Program-made: the position numbers and the translations under genes | The notes under the pieces: generated by a model | The model's input: only the letters and a program-made list of their open reading frames with translations | Told to the model about the DNA's origin: nothing | Database searches by the model: none | Part shown: positions 54,776-63,057 of the stretch, in pieces | Layout of the letters: each line of letters starts with the position of its first letter | How positions within the stretch are numbered: the stretch's first letter is position 1 | DNA from: Allobosea sp. UNC402CLCol | GTDB lineage: Bacteria > Pseudomonadota > Alphaproteobacteria > Rhizobiales > Beijerinckiaceae | DNA length: 64,000 bases | Direction of reading: 5' to 3' | NCBI RefSeq assembly: GCF_000745475.1 | Contig: NZ_JQJJ01000010.1 | Coordinates: forward strand, 434,001-498,000

Positions 54776-57184
54776 ATGGCTGGGTCGAAGAAGGGGCGGA
54801 TCGCCGCGCTGATGTGGAGCGCGAGCGTCGCGGCCGTGCTGGCGGCTGCCGCATCGTCGCCGTCATTCGCGCAGCCCCGGCCGTCCGAGAGCGCGCAGAT
54901 CCGCGCGTTCGCGATCCCTCCGGGGTCGCTGGCGGCCGCGCTGAACCGCTTCGCCGACGCAGCGCAGATCCAGCTCGTCTATAGCGGAGACGTTGCGCGC
55001 GGGCGTTCCAGCCCCGGCCTCTCCGGTCGCCACAGCATCCAGCAGGGCCTGTCGCGGCTGCTGGCGGGGACGGGGCTGAGCTATCGCTTCTCGGGGCCCG
55101 CCAGCGTGACGATCGCCTGGGCCTCGGGCGGAGCAACCCCGGCCGTGCCGGAGGGGACGATCACGCTCGATACGGTCGAGGTCCAGGGGCAGGGCGAGAC
55201 GACCGGCTATGTCGCGCGCAGCAGCACGGCGGGGACGAAGACATCAACGCCTCTGATCGAGACGCCGCGTTCGATCAGCGTCGTGACCCGGCAGGAAATG
55301 GACGATCGCGGCGCGACCACGGTGCCGGAAGCGCTGCGCTACACCGCCGGCGTGACGACGGGCGCCTATGGCTTCGACCCTCGTTTCGACCAGATCTATG
55401 TCCGCGGCTTCCCGATGACCACGCTGGGCGACTTCCGTGACGGGCTGAAGCAGTTCCCGGCCGGCTTTACCACCTTCCGCACCGAGCCCTACCAGCTCGA
55501 ACGCATCGAGGTGATCAAGGGCCCGGCAGCGGTGCTCTACGGCCAGAGCGTGCCCGGCGGCCTTGTCGACCGGCGCTCGAAGCTGCCGACGGACTACACC
55601 TTCCGCGAAGTCCAGGCGCAGATCGGCACCTTCGGCCGTGCCCAGACGGCCTTCGATTTCGGTGGGCCCGTCGATCCCGAGAAGACCATGCTTTACCGCG
55701 TCGTCGGGCTCGGGCGCCTCGGCGACACCAATTTCGACATCGCCGACCAGCGCTTCATGATCGCGCCGTCCTTCACCTGGCGGCCAAATGCGGCGACCTC
55801 GCTGACCCTCTCAGCGCTCTACCAACAGGACGAGACCGATGCGAGCGCCGCGGGGATCAACCGGAACGGCCAGGTGCTGAAGCTGCGCGGCAGCGATCCG
55901 CATTACGACCATCTCAAGCAGAAGCAGGGCCAGATCGGCTATGAGTTCGAACACAAGTTCAACGACATCCTGACCTTCCGCCAGAAGGCCCGCTACAGCC
56001 AGATCGAGGCCGAGTCGCGCTATTTGAGCGGCAGCTTCGCCAATGCCACGACGACGATCTACGACCGCGGCGCGGTTTCGGTGGGCGATAGGCTGACGAG
56101 CTTCCAGATCGACAACAATCTCGAGGCGAATTTCCGCACGGGGCCGGCCGCCCACAAGCTGCTGCTCGGCCTGAACTACGACTATAATCTCTGGCATTTC
56201 GGCCTGGGCTTCGGTCCCACGCTTCCGGCCTACCGGTTCGATATCGCGAACCCGGTCTACGGCTTCTCGGGGCCGACGCCGGCCTATACGATCCGGACGC
56301 GCTCGCAGCTCGAACAGCTCGGCCTCTACGTCCAGGACCAGATCAGCCTCGGCAACTGGCGCATCGCCCTCAGCGCCCGCAAGGACTGGACCGACCGCAA
56401 CGAGAGCAATCAGATCGCGAACACGGTGACGGCGGCCAACCGGAACGACGCCTTCACCTACAGTGCCGGCCTGCTCTATCTCTTCGACAACGGCCTGGCG
56501 CCCTATGTCAGCTATGCGACCTCGTTCCAGCCGGTCACGAGCCAGGGCGCCAACGGCGCGGTGCTCGAGCCGTCCGAGGGCGAGCAGATCGAGGCGGGGC
56601 TGAAGTATCAGCCCGCCAATGGCGCGATCTCGCTCACCGCCTCGGCCTACCAGCTCAAGGAAAAGAATGCGCCGAAGCTCGGCGGCTATGTCGCCGGGCT
56701 GCCCTATTACGTTTCGGTCGGCGAGGTGACGGTGCGGGGCGTCGAGCTGGAAGGAAAGGCGCGTCTGTTCGAAGGGCTCGATCTCGCGGCCTCCTACACA
56801 TTCTCGGATGCGGAGATCACCAGGACGACGGTGGCCAGCGAATATGGCCGCACGCCGGCCGTGACGCCCCGGCATACGGCCTCGCTCTGGCTGAACTATA
56901 ATCTGCAGGCCGGGCCGTTCGCCGGCCTGGGCGCCGGCGTCGGCGTCCGCTATGTCGGCGAGACCTGGACCGCCAACGACAATACGGCGAAGAACGATGC
57001 CTACACCCTGTTCGACGCGGTGCTCCGTTACGATTTCGGCAAGGCGAACCGGCAGCTCGCGGGGCTGAGCGCCTCCGTCGCCGCCAACAACATCACCGAC
57101 AAGCAGGTCAGCGTCTGCAATGCAGGCTATTGCTATCTGAGCCAGGGGCGCACGGTCATCGGCACCTTGACCTATCGCTGGTGA
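54776..57184 (+). CDS. TonB-dependent siderophore receptor with N-terminal signalling (STN) domain
   Basis: 802 residues. After a signal peptide (AAVLAAAASSPSFA) comes the STN domain at about 40-110 (FAIPPGSLAAALNRFADAAQ; HSIQQGLSRLLAGTGLSYRF), the TonB box region LDTVEVQGQGE, the plug (IETPRSISVVTRQEMDDRG; RIEVIKGPAAVLYGQSVPGG) and a 22-strand barrel ending TVIGTLTYRW. Length and motifs place it with FhuA/FpvA/FoxA-type receptors. With the FecI and FecR genes just upstream it forms a complete cell-surface signalling unit. Confidence 0.93.
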   Translation: MAGSKKGRIAALMWSASVAAVLAAAASSPSFAQPRPSESAQIRAFAIPPGSLAAALNRFADAAQIQLVYSGDVARGRSSPGLSGRHSIQQGLSRLLAGTGLSYRFSGPASVTIAWASGGATPAVPEGTITLDTVEVQGQGETTGYVARSSTAGTKTSTPLIETPRSISVVTRQEMDDRGATTVPEALRYTAGVTTGAYGFDPRFDQIYVRGFPMTTLGDFRDGLKQFPAGFTTFRTEPYQLERIEVIKGPAAVLYGQSVPGGLVDRRSKLPTDYTFREVQAQIGTFGRAQTAFDFGGPVDPEKTMLYRVVGLGRLGDTNFDIADQRFMIAPSFTWRPNAATSLTLSALYQQDETDASAAGINRNGQVLKLRGSDPHYDHLKQKQGQIGYEFEHKFNDILTFRQKARYSQIEAESRYLSGSFANATTTIYDRGAVSVGDRLTSFQIDNNLEANFRTGPAAHKLLLGLNYDYNLWHFGLGFGPTLPAYRFDIANPVYGFSGPTPAYTIRTRSQLEQLGLYVQDQISLGNWRIALSARKDWTDRNESNQIANTVTAANRNDAFTYSAGLLYLFDNGLAPYVSYATSFQPVTSQGANGAVLEPSEGEQIEAGLKYQPANGAISLTASAYQLKEKNAPKLGGYVAGLPYYVSVGEVTVRGVELEGKARLFEGLDLAASYTFSDAEITRTTVASEYGRTPAVTPRHTASLWLNYNLQAGPFAGLGAGVGVRYVGETWTANDNTAKNDAYTLFDAVLRYDFGKANRQLAGLSASVAANNITDKQVSVCNAGYCYLSQGRTVIGTLTYRW

Positions 57185-57191
57185 GGGCAGG

Positions 57192-58064
57192 GTGGTGTCG
57201 CTCGACCGGCGCTCGCTGCTGCTGGCCGGCGCGTCGGCGGCATTCTCGCCGGCCGTTCGCGCAGCACCGCCCGATCGCCGGCTGGCGTCACTGGACTATG
57301 GGCTCGCCGAGACGCTGATCCGCCTCGGCTGTCCGCCGGTCGCGCTGGTCGCGACCCAGGATTGGAACCGGTGGGTCGTCGAGCCGGCCTTGCCGGCCGA
57401 CACCGTCAATCTGGGCGCCAGCCGCGAGCCCAATCTCGAAGTGCTGCAGGCGCTGCGGCCCGATGCCATCCTGAGCACGCCCTACCTCGCCGGAATCCAT
57501 CACCGGCTGGAGCGGATCGCGCCGGTCATCTCGCTGCCGATCTACGCGCCGGAAGGGCGCCCTCTCGCGCTGGCCGGGGCGGCGGCGCGCTGGCTCGGCG
57601 AGATGATCGGGGACCCCGCCGCCGCGGTGCGCTTCCTCGCGGAAGCGGATGGCTGCTTCGAGCAGATCCGCGACAGGCTCGCCGACCGCGCGCTGCCGCC
57701 GGTCTATCTCGTCAACTTCATGGACGAGCGCCATGTGCGCGTCTATGGCGCCAAGAGCCTGTTCGATGACACGCTCCACCGCATCGGCCTTGCCAATGCC
57801 TGGCTGGGCCCGACGAATGACTGGGGTTTCGCCACGGTCGGGATCGAGGCGCTCCAGACAGGGAAGGACGCCCTGCTGGTCTATTTCGATCCCGTTCCTC
57901 CCGCGGTCCTGCCTTCCCTGGCGCGCAATCCGATCTGGCGGTCGCTGTCCTTCGTTCGCAGCGGCCGCGTCCATGGCTTGCCGCCGGTGCTGATGTTCGG
58001 CTGCGTGCCCTCGGCCCTGCGCTTCGCGCGGCTCGTCGGCGATCTCCTCGCGGAGCGCGGCTGA
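57192..58064 (+). CDS. FhuD-like siderophore-binding protein
   Basis: 290 residues from a GTG seven bases after the receptor stop. The N-terminus RRSLLLAGASAAFSPAVRA has two Arg before the hydrophobic core and may be a Tat signal, as in some FhuD-type proteins. The class III fold is seen in RLASLDYGLAETLIRLG, PNLEVLQALRPDAILS and WGFATVGIEALQTGKDALLV. Hydroxamate-type siderophores are the family's usual ligand. Next gene starts three bases later. Confidence 0.86.
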   Translation: MVSLDRRSLLLAGASAAFSPAVRAAPPDRRLASLDYGLAETLIRLGCPPVALVATQDWNRWVVEPALPADTVNLGASREPNLEVLQALRPDAILSTPYLAGIHHRLERIAPVISLPIYAPEGRPLALAGAAARWLGEMIGDPAAAVRFLAEADGCFEQIRDRLADRALPPVYLVNFMDERHVRVYGAKSLFDDTLHRIGLANAWLGPTNDWGFATVGIEALQTGKDALLVYFDPVPPAVLPSLARNPIWRSLSFVRSGRVHGLPPVLMFGCVPSALRFARLVGDLLAERG

Positions 58065-58067
58065 ACA

Positions 58068-60053
58068 ATGTTCTCCGCCGATTCCTCGCCGATGCGCCCC
58101 TGGCGGCTGGCGCTGCCGCTGCTCACTGCCGCCTTCGCCCTGTCGCTCTGGACGCTGGCGGTCCGCCTGCCGCCGCCACAATGGTTCGCGCTGTTCAAGG
58201 CCGATGCCGGTGGCGATATCGCCATCCTGGTCCTGCAGCAATCGCTGCTGCCGCGCATGGCGGTCAGCCTGCTCTGCGGCGCGGCGCTGGGGCTCGCCGG
58301 CACCATCTTCCAGCAGGTGCTGCGCAACCCGTTGGCGAGCCCGATGACGCTGGGCGTCGCCGCCGGCGCCAAGCTGGCGCTCGGCCTCGCGACGGTGATG
58401 GGCGCGCCGCTGCTCTCCTCCGTCGGGCGAGACGGCATCGCCTTCGCCGGGGGCGCGCTGGCGATGGCGGCGACGATCGCGCTGGCCTGGCGCCGCGGGC
58501 TCTCGCCGCTGGCGCTGGTGCTGGGCGGGTTGGTGCTCGGCCTCTATTGTGGCGCGCTGTCGGCATTGCTGCTGCTGTTCAAGGAGCATGATCTGCAGGG
58601 GCTCTTCCTGTGGGGCAACGGCTCGCTGGCACAGCAGGGCTGGGATGTCGCGCTGGCGCTGGCCTTGCGCCTCGTCGTCCTGGCCGGGCTGGCGGTGTTG
58701 CTGCTCCGGCCTCTTGCCCTGCTGGCGTTGAACGATGACGGCGTGCGCGGCCTCGGCCTGTCGCTGCTGTTCGCGCGGCTCGGCGCGCTTGGCGTCGCCG
58801 TTGCTCTCAGCACCGTCGTGGTCAGTCTCATCGGGGTCATCGGCTTCATCGGCCTGATCGCGCCGGCGCTCGCGCGGCTCGGCGGTGCACGGCGGATCGA
58901 CCAGCAGATGCTCTGGGCGCCGATCATCGGCGCAGCCCTGCTCTGGCTGACCGACCAGGCGGTTCTGCAGCTCGGTGCCGGCACCACCTTGCCGACCGGC
59001 GCGATCACGGCCCTGTTCGGGGCGCCGGTGCTGCTCTGGATGCTGCCGCGGCTGCGCACGACATTCGCGCAGGCCAGCAACGCCCCGCGAAGCGAGCCGC
59101 GAGCCCGCAGCGCTGCCCTCGTGCTGGCCGGGCTCGGCCTGGCCCTGACCGCTGTCCTGGCCCTCGCTTTAACATTTGGACGCACGCCGTCGGGCGGCTG
59201 GTCCTTCGCGTGGGGAGATGGGTTGGCGGCGCTGCTGCCGTGGCGCCTTCCCCGGGTCGTCGCGGCCCTTGCCGCGGGCGCCATGCTCGGTGTGGCCGGA
59301 GCGATCCTCCAGCGCCTTCTGCGCAATCCGATGGCGAGCCCCGAGGTCCTCGGAATCAGTTCCGGAGCCGCCTTCGGCCTGATCGTGGCGCTGTTCGTCC
59401 TGCCCGCGGTCGGTCGCCACCAGCAATTATTCGCGGCGACGGCCGGTGCGGCCGCGATCCTCGGGCTCATCCTCGTGCTCGGTCGCAAAGCGGGCTTCTC
59501 GCCGGAGCGCACCCTGCTCGCCGGTATCGCGCTCGGCGCCATGCTCGATGCGGTCGTCGGCGCCCTGCTGGCGGGAGGCGATCCCCGCGCCATGCTGCTG
59601 ATGAGCTGGATGACTGGCTCGACCTATGCCGTCGATGAGACGCAGATGGTCTGGGCCGCCGCGACGGCCATCCTCCTCCTCGCATCGGTGCCGTTGCTGC
59701 TGCGCTGGCTCGAACTCGTCGGTCTCGGCGATGCGGCCGGCCGATCGTTGGGTCTTACGCTGCCCCTGGTCAGGCTTTTCCTGCTGCTGCTGAGCGCGGC
59801 ACTGACGGCCGCGGGGACGCTCGTCATCGGTCCTTTGACCTTCGTCGGCCTGATGACACCGCATCTCGCCAGGCTGCTCGGTCTCCAGCGTGCCGCATCG
59901 CAACTCGCGGCCTCGGCTCTCGCCGGGGCTCTCGTGATGGTGGCGGCGGACTGGCTCGGCCGCGTCGCCGCCTTTCCCTGGCAAATGCCGGCCGGGCTGA
60001 TCGCGACGCTGATCGGTGGCCCGGTCCTCATCGCCCTGCTCGCAAGGAAATGA
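58068..60053 (+). CDS. fhuB: Double-length FecCD permease (FhuB-like)
   Basis: 661 residues made of two fused permease halves, about 1-330 and 345-661. Each half repeats the family motifs: LRNPLASPMTLGVAAGAKLA and GFIGLIAPALARLGG in the first, LRNPMASPEVLGISSGAAFG and TFVGLMTPHLARLLGL in the second. This fused form is characteristic of FhuB, which works with FhuD and the ATPase FhuC. The linker around 335-350 is Arg/Ser/Ala-rich. No FhuC gene is adjacent. Confidence 0.9.
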   Translation: MFSADSSPMRPWRLALPLLTAAFALSLWTLAVRLPPPQWFALFKADAGGDIAILVLQQSLLPRMAVSLLCGAALGLAGTIFQQVLRNPLASPMTLGVAAGAKLALGLATVMGAPLLSSVGRDGIAFAGGALAMAATIALAWRRGLSPLALVLGGLVLGLYCGALSALLLLFKEHDLQGLFLWGNGSLAQQGWDVALALALRLVVLAGLAVLLLRPLALLALNDDGVRGLGLSLLFARLGALGVAVALSTVVVSLIGVIGFIGLIAPALARLGGARRIDQQMLWAPIIGAALLWLTDQAVLQLGAGTTLPTGAITALFGAPVLLWMLPRLRTTFAQASNAPRSEPRARSAALVLAGLGLALTAVLALALTFGRTPSGGWSFAWGDGLAALLPWRLPRVVAALAAGAMLGVAGAILQRLLRNPMASPEVLGISSGAAFGLIVALFVLPAVGRHQQLFAATAGAAAILGLILVLGRKAGFSPERTLLAGIALGAMLDAVVGALLAGGDPRAMLLMSWMTGSTYAVDETQMVWAAATAILLLASVPLLLRWLELVGLGDAAGRSLGLTLPLVRLFLLLLSAALTAAGTLVIGPLTFVGLMTPHLARLLGLQRAASQLAASALAGALVMVAADWLGRVAAFPWQMPAGLIATLIGGPVLIALLARK

Positions 60054-60055
60054 CC

Positions 60056-60889
60056 ATGGATGCGATTTTGCCGGTTCCCGAGACCGTCCGGTTCGATCTC
60101 ACGCCGCAGGCTGGGGGCGCGCCTTACCGGATCTTCCTGCGGATTCCGCCGGGAACGCCGCCGGCCTCGGGCTGGCCCGTCCTCTATCTCCTCGACGCCA
60201 ATGCGGTCATCGCCACGGCGGTGGAGGCCTTGCGCGTCCAGGCGGCCTATCCGCTCGGCACGGGCATTCGGGATGCCGTCGTCGTCGGCATCGGCTATCC
60301 CACCGAAGGCGCCTATGACAGCGTGCGCCGCTCCTGGGATTATGGCCCGCCACCCGGCCAGGTCTACCCGCCACACGCGGTCGGGGGACCCGATGTGCGC
60401 ACGGGCGGCGCCGAGGCGTTCCTGACCTTCATCGAGGAGGAGCTGAAGCCGCTGGTCGCGACGCGGACGCGCATCGATGCGGCGCATCAGGCCATTTTCG
60501 GCCATTCCTTCGGGGGGCTCTTCGTCCTCTACGCGCTGTTCACGCGTCCCGCCGCCTTTCGCGACTGGATCGCCATCAGCCCGGCGATCTGGTGGGAACA
60601 GCACAATGTGCTGCGCTTCGCCGCTGCGCCGGAGGGAGCCGTTCGTGTCTTCCTCGGCGTCGGAGAATACGAGCAGGCCCTTGCGCCCTTCCAGATCGGA
60701 GCCCCTGACGAGAGCGAGCGGCGCGGGCGTCTGGAGGAGGCGCGGACGGTGGACGAGACCCGGGAGATGGCGGAGCGCCTGCGCGGTTACGGAAAGCCGG
60801 TGGAATTCGCGGTCTTCGAGGGCGAGACGCATATGTCCGTCCTGCCGGTCGCGATCAATCGCGCGATCCGTTTCGCCTTCGGGCCGTGA
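60056..60889 (+). CDS. Alpha/beta-hydrolase esterase of the IroE/BesA (siderophore esterase) type
   Basis: 277 residues if the second ATG (60056) is used, which has AAGGA at proper spacing; ATG 60050 overlaps the fhuB stop. The fold's landmarks are WPVLYLLDANAVIATA, VVVGIGYPTEGAYD, a nucleophile elbow GHSFGG with S151, AISPAIWWEQHNVLRF, and a late His in FEGETHMSVLP. Such enzymes hydrolyse trilactone or ester-bearing siderophores to free the iron. No signal peptide, so it should act in the cytoplasm after import. Confidence 0.87.
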   Translation: MDAILPVPETVRFDLTPQAGGAPYRIFLRIPPGTPPASGWPVLYLLDANAVIATAVEALRVQAAYPLGTGIRDAVVVGIGYPTEGAYDSVRRSWDYGPPPGQVYPPHAVGGPDVRTGGAEAFLTFIEEELKPLVATRTRIDAAHQAIFGHSFGGLFVLYALFTRPAAFRDWIAISPAIWWEQHNVLRFAAAPEGAVRVFLGVGEYEQALAPFQIGAPDESERRGRLEEARTVDETREMAERLRGYGKPVEFAVFEGETHMSVLPVAINRAIRFAFGP

Positions 60890-61193
60890 CCTTTGCCTTC
60901 GGAGAACTGCGCCTCATCCAAAATCCCGCATTGCCGAAGCAGCGGGGATCGGCTATCCAGCCTTCACGGTTTGCGCCCGTAGCTCAGCTGGATAGAGCGT
61001 TGCCCTCCGAAGCTGGGAATCGCGGCTCGGCACTCCAAAAATTACATCAATATATCAATATCTTAAGCTGATACTGCAGCCGATCCGGGCCAGTTTCCGA
61101 GAGGACGGCACGACCAAGCCACAGTGCATCGAGTTATCGCCTCAGAAGTTCTGTTCGTTGACGTTTGGCTCGGGCAATGCGCTGCGGTCACGA
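60890..61193. other. Intergenic region carrying a tRNA remnant
   Basis: 304 bases between the esterase gene and the end of the LysR gene. It contains the truncated tRNA-Arg half described separately, followed by an AT-rich patch (ATATATCAATATC around 61050-61065). No integrase, repeat or gene is visible in it. Confidence 0.6.
60973..61012 (+). pseudogene. 5' half of a tRNA-Arg(CCG) gene, 3' half missing
   Basis: The 40 bases run from the acceptor strand GCGCCCG through the D arm (AGCTCAGCTGGATAGAGC) to the anticodon loop TTGCC-CTCCGAA-G. After that point the sequence no longer pairs: GGCAA is expected to close the anticodon stem but GCTGG is present, and no CGGGCGC acceptor partner follows. 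It is therefore a broken tRNA, cut at the anticodon stem, and cannot be functional. The anticodon reads CCG. Confidence 0.7.
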
Positions 61194-62069
61194 TCACTGC
61201 TTGCGGACGATCTCGACAAAGCGGGCTGCCAATCGCGACAGCGGCCGGCTACGCATGGTCATGAGACAGATCGTGGTGGGGATCTGCGGTTCCAAGGAGA
61301 GCTGAGCCAACCCATCGAAACGCTGCGCTTGCGTCAGCAGGCTGTCGATCAGCGTCACATCCCCGGGCTCCGCCAGAAGATGCGCGGCTGAAATGCTGTA
61401 GGGAACGGTCATGAACGGGGCGTATTCGAGCCCCTCTCTCTCGTAGCATTGCGCAATCAGCCAGCCGAGCGGCGACTTCTCGCGATCGAAGCAGATCATG
61501 CGCCGGGTTTTGAGATCATGCAGGCTGACGACGCGCCGCTTCGCCAGAGCATCATCCTCCCGCACCAGCGCGATGATCTCGCCGCCGGCCAGGGGCGTCA
61601 GCGTGATGTCGTCGGTCACGCGCGGGGAGAACATCAGGCCGATATCGGCCGTTCCCGCGGAAAGCTCCGTCGGTGCGTCGCCCATGATCAGCTCGACGCG
61701 CGCCTGCGGATATTCGTCCGTCAGGCGACGCAAGGCGCGGGCGATGAGTCCGTGGCCGATGCTCGGCGTCGAGGCGATGCGCAGCGGCGTTTCCCGGCCA
61801 GCCCGCAACCGCGTCGCGGCGGCGCGCAATTCACGCCATTCCTGATCGACCGAGTCGAGCGCAGTCATCAGGGCGCTCGCCTCGGGACGCAGCAGCAGAC
61901 GCCCCTCCCGGCGCTCGAAGACGGCGACGCCAAGGCTGGCTTCGCTGCGCGCGATGATCTTGCTGATGGCCGACTGCGTGAGGTGGAGCCGATGGGCCGC
62001 TTCGACGGTTGTGCCGAAGCGATGAACGGCACGAAGGACCGCGGCATGGGCGGGCGTGAATGCCTTCAT
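61194..62069 (-). CDS. LysR-family transcriptional regulator, second of a tandem pair
   Basis: 291 residues. Winged helix: LRAVHRFGTTVEAAHRLH, LTQSAISKIIARSEASLG and VAVFERREGRLLL. The sensing domain has LRIASTPSIGHGLIARALRR and IGLMFSPRVTDDITLTPLAG. The ATG overlaps the stop of the upstream LysR gene by four bases, so the two are translated together. Confidence 0.9.
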   Translation of the reverse strand: MKAFTPAHAAVLRAVHRFGTTVEAAHRLHLTQSAISKIIARSEASLGVAVFERREGRLLLRPEASALMTALDSVDQEWRELRAAATRLRAGRETPLRIASTPSIGHGLIARALRRLTDEYPQARVELIMGDAPTELSAGTADIGLMFSPRVTDDITLTPLAGGEIIALVREDDALAKRRVVSLHDLKTRRMICFDREKSPLGWLIAQCYEREGLEYAPFMTVPYSISAAHLLAEPGDVTLIDSLLTQAQRFDGLAQLSLEPQIPTTICLMTMRSRPLSRLAARFVEIVRKQ

Positions 62070-62944
62070 GACCCGGATCGCTCCTGCAGTTGCGCTAGGA
62101 GCAATCGGGCTGCGCGATCGAGAGGCGAATGCCGGCGATGATGGGCATAGGCCGTCACCAGAGGACTTTGCTCCAGCGGCAGCGCGGCGAGGCCTTCAAC
62201 CAGATTGCTGCTGATGACGAACCCGTCGACCAGGGCGATGCCGACGCGCTCGCGAGCGAGATGGCAGGCGGTATCGGTGTGGCGAACGGTGATGGCGACC
62301 CGCTCGGACAGGCCTGCGCTCGTCAGGGCCTCCTGGAAACTGTCGGACGCGCTGACGCCGTCCGGTCCATAGCTGATCAGGCGCTCGCCCTCGATGTCGC
62401 CCCTGCTGAGTTCCGTTCGCCGGGCCAGGTGATGATCGCGCGAGAGCACGCAGACTAGAGGGCTTTGCCCCAGCGCCACGTCCTCGATGTCGTCCGCCCT
62501 CATGGGACCGTAGGAAATCCCCAGATCGGCCTCGCCCGTGGCGAGATGCTCCCGCACATGGTCGAACATGATCTCCACCGCTGCGGATTCATCGAGCGCT
62601 CGCCGCGTATGGGTAATGGCCGGCGGCAGGATGCTGTGGGCGAGGCCGGGAACGGTCGCCACCCTCAGCCGATTGACCATGCCAACCCGGATCATGTCCG
62701 CTTCATGATGGGCGCGCCTCAGCGCGCCGAAGAGTGGCTGAGCCTGCCGGACGAGTGACTGAGCCTCTGGAGTCGGCACCAAGCGGCCCTGGATGGTCGT
62801 GGCCAGGCTGAGATCGAGCTCTTCCTCGGCTTGGCGCAATGTCTTGATCACCGCCGATTGGCTGATGCCGAGGCCTTGCGCCGCCTCGCCCGTTCCGCCG
62901 AGCCGGATGAAGGCATCGATCGCACGCAACGAGCCCAGCTTCAT
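62066..62944 (-). CDS. LysR-family transcriptional regulator, first of a tandem pair
   Basis: 292 residues. Winged helix: LRAIDAFIRLGGTGEAAQGL, GISQSAVIKTLRQAEEELD; sensing domain with VATVPGLAHSILPPAITH and GISYGPMRADDIEDVALG. It is divergent from the family-5 binding protein gene (114 bases between starts). The gap contains TTCCAA (62950-62955) and TTGGAA (62984-62989) as an inverted pair that may be part of an operator. Both LysR proteins probably control the transporter. Confidence 0.9.
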   Translation of the reverse strand: MKLGSLRAIDAFIRLGGTGEAAQGLGISQSAVIKTLRQAEEELDLSLATTIQGRLVPTPEAQSLVRQAQPLFGALRRAHHEADMIRVGMVNRLRVATVPGLAHSILPPAITHTRRALDESAAVEIMFDHVREHLATGEADLGISYGPMRADDIEDVALGQSPLVCVLSRDHHLARRTELSRGDIEGERLISYGPDGVSASDSFQEALTSAGLSERVAITVRHTDTACHLARERVGIALVDGFVISSNLVEGLAALPLEQSPLVTAYAHHRRHSPLDRAARLLLAQLQERSGS

Positions 62945-63057
62945 GACTATTCCAAATGGTCGATGAACTTGCCGAATGTTTCATTGGAAGGACTAGATCC
63001 CCTCATGGAAGGATGCAAGTCGTCGCCGTGGCGCGGCCAATGAATCAGGGGATCGGT

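Noticed and set aside
61013..61050. Reading the bases after 61012 as the rest of a tRNA
   Set aside because: They do not pair with the anticodon or acceptor strands, so an intact tRNA cannot be folded.
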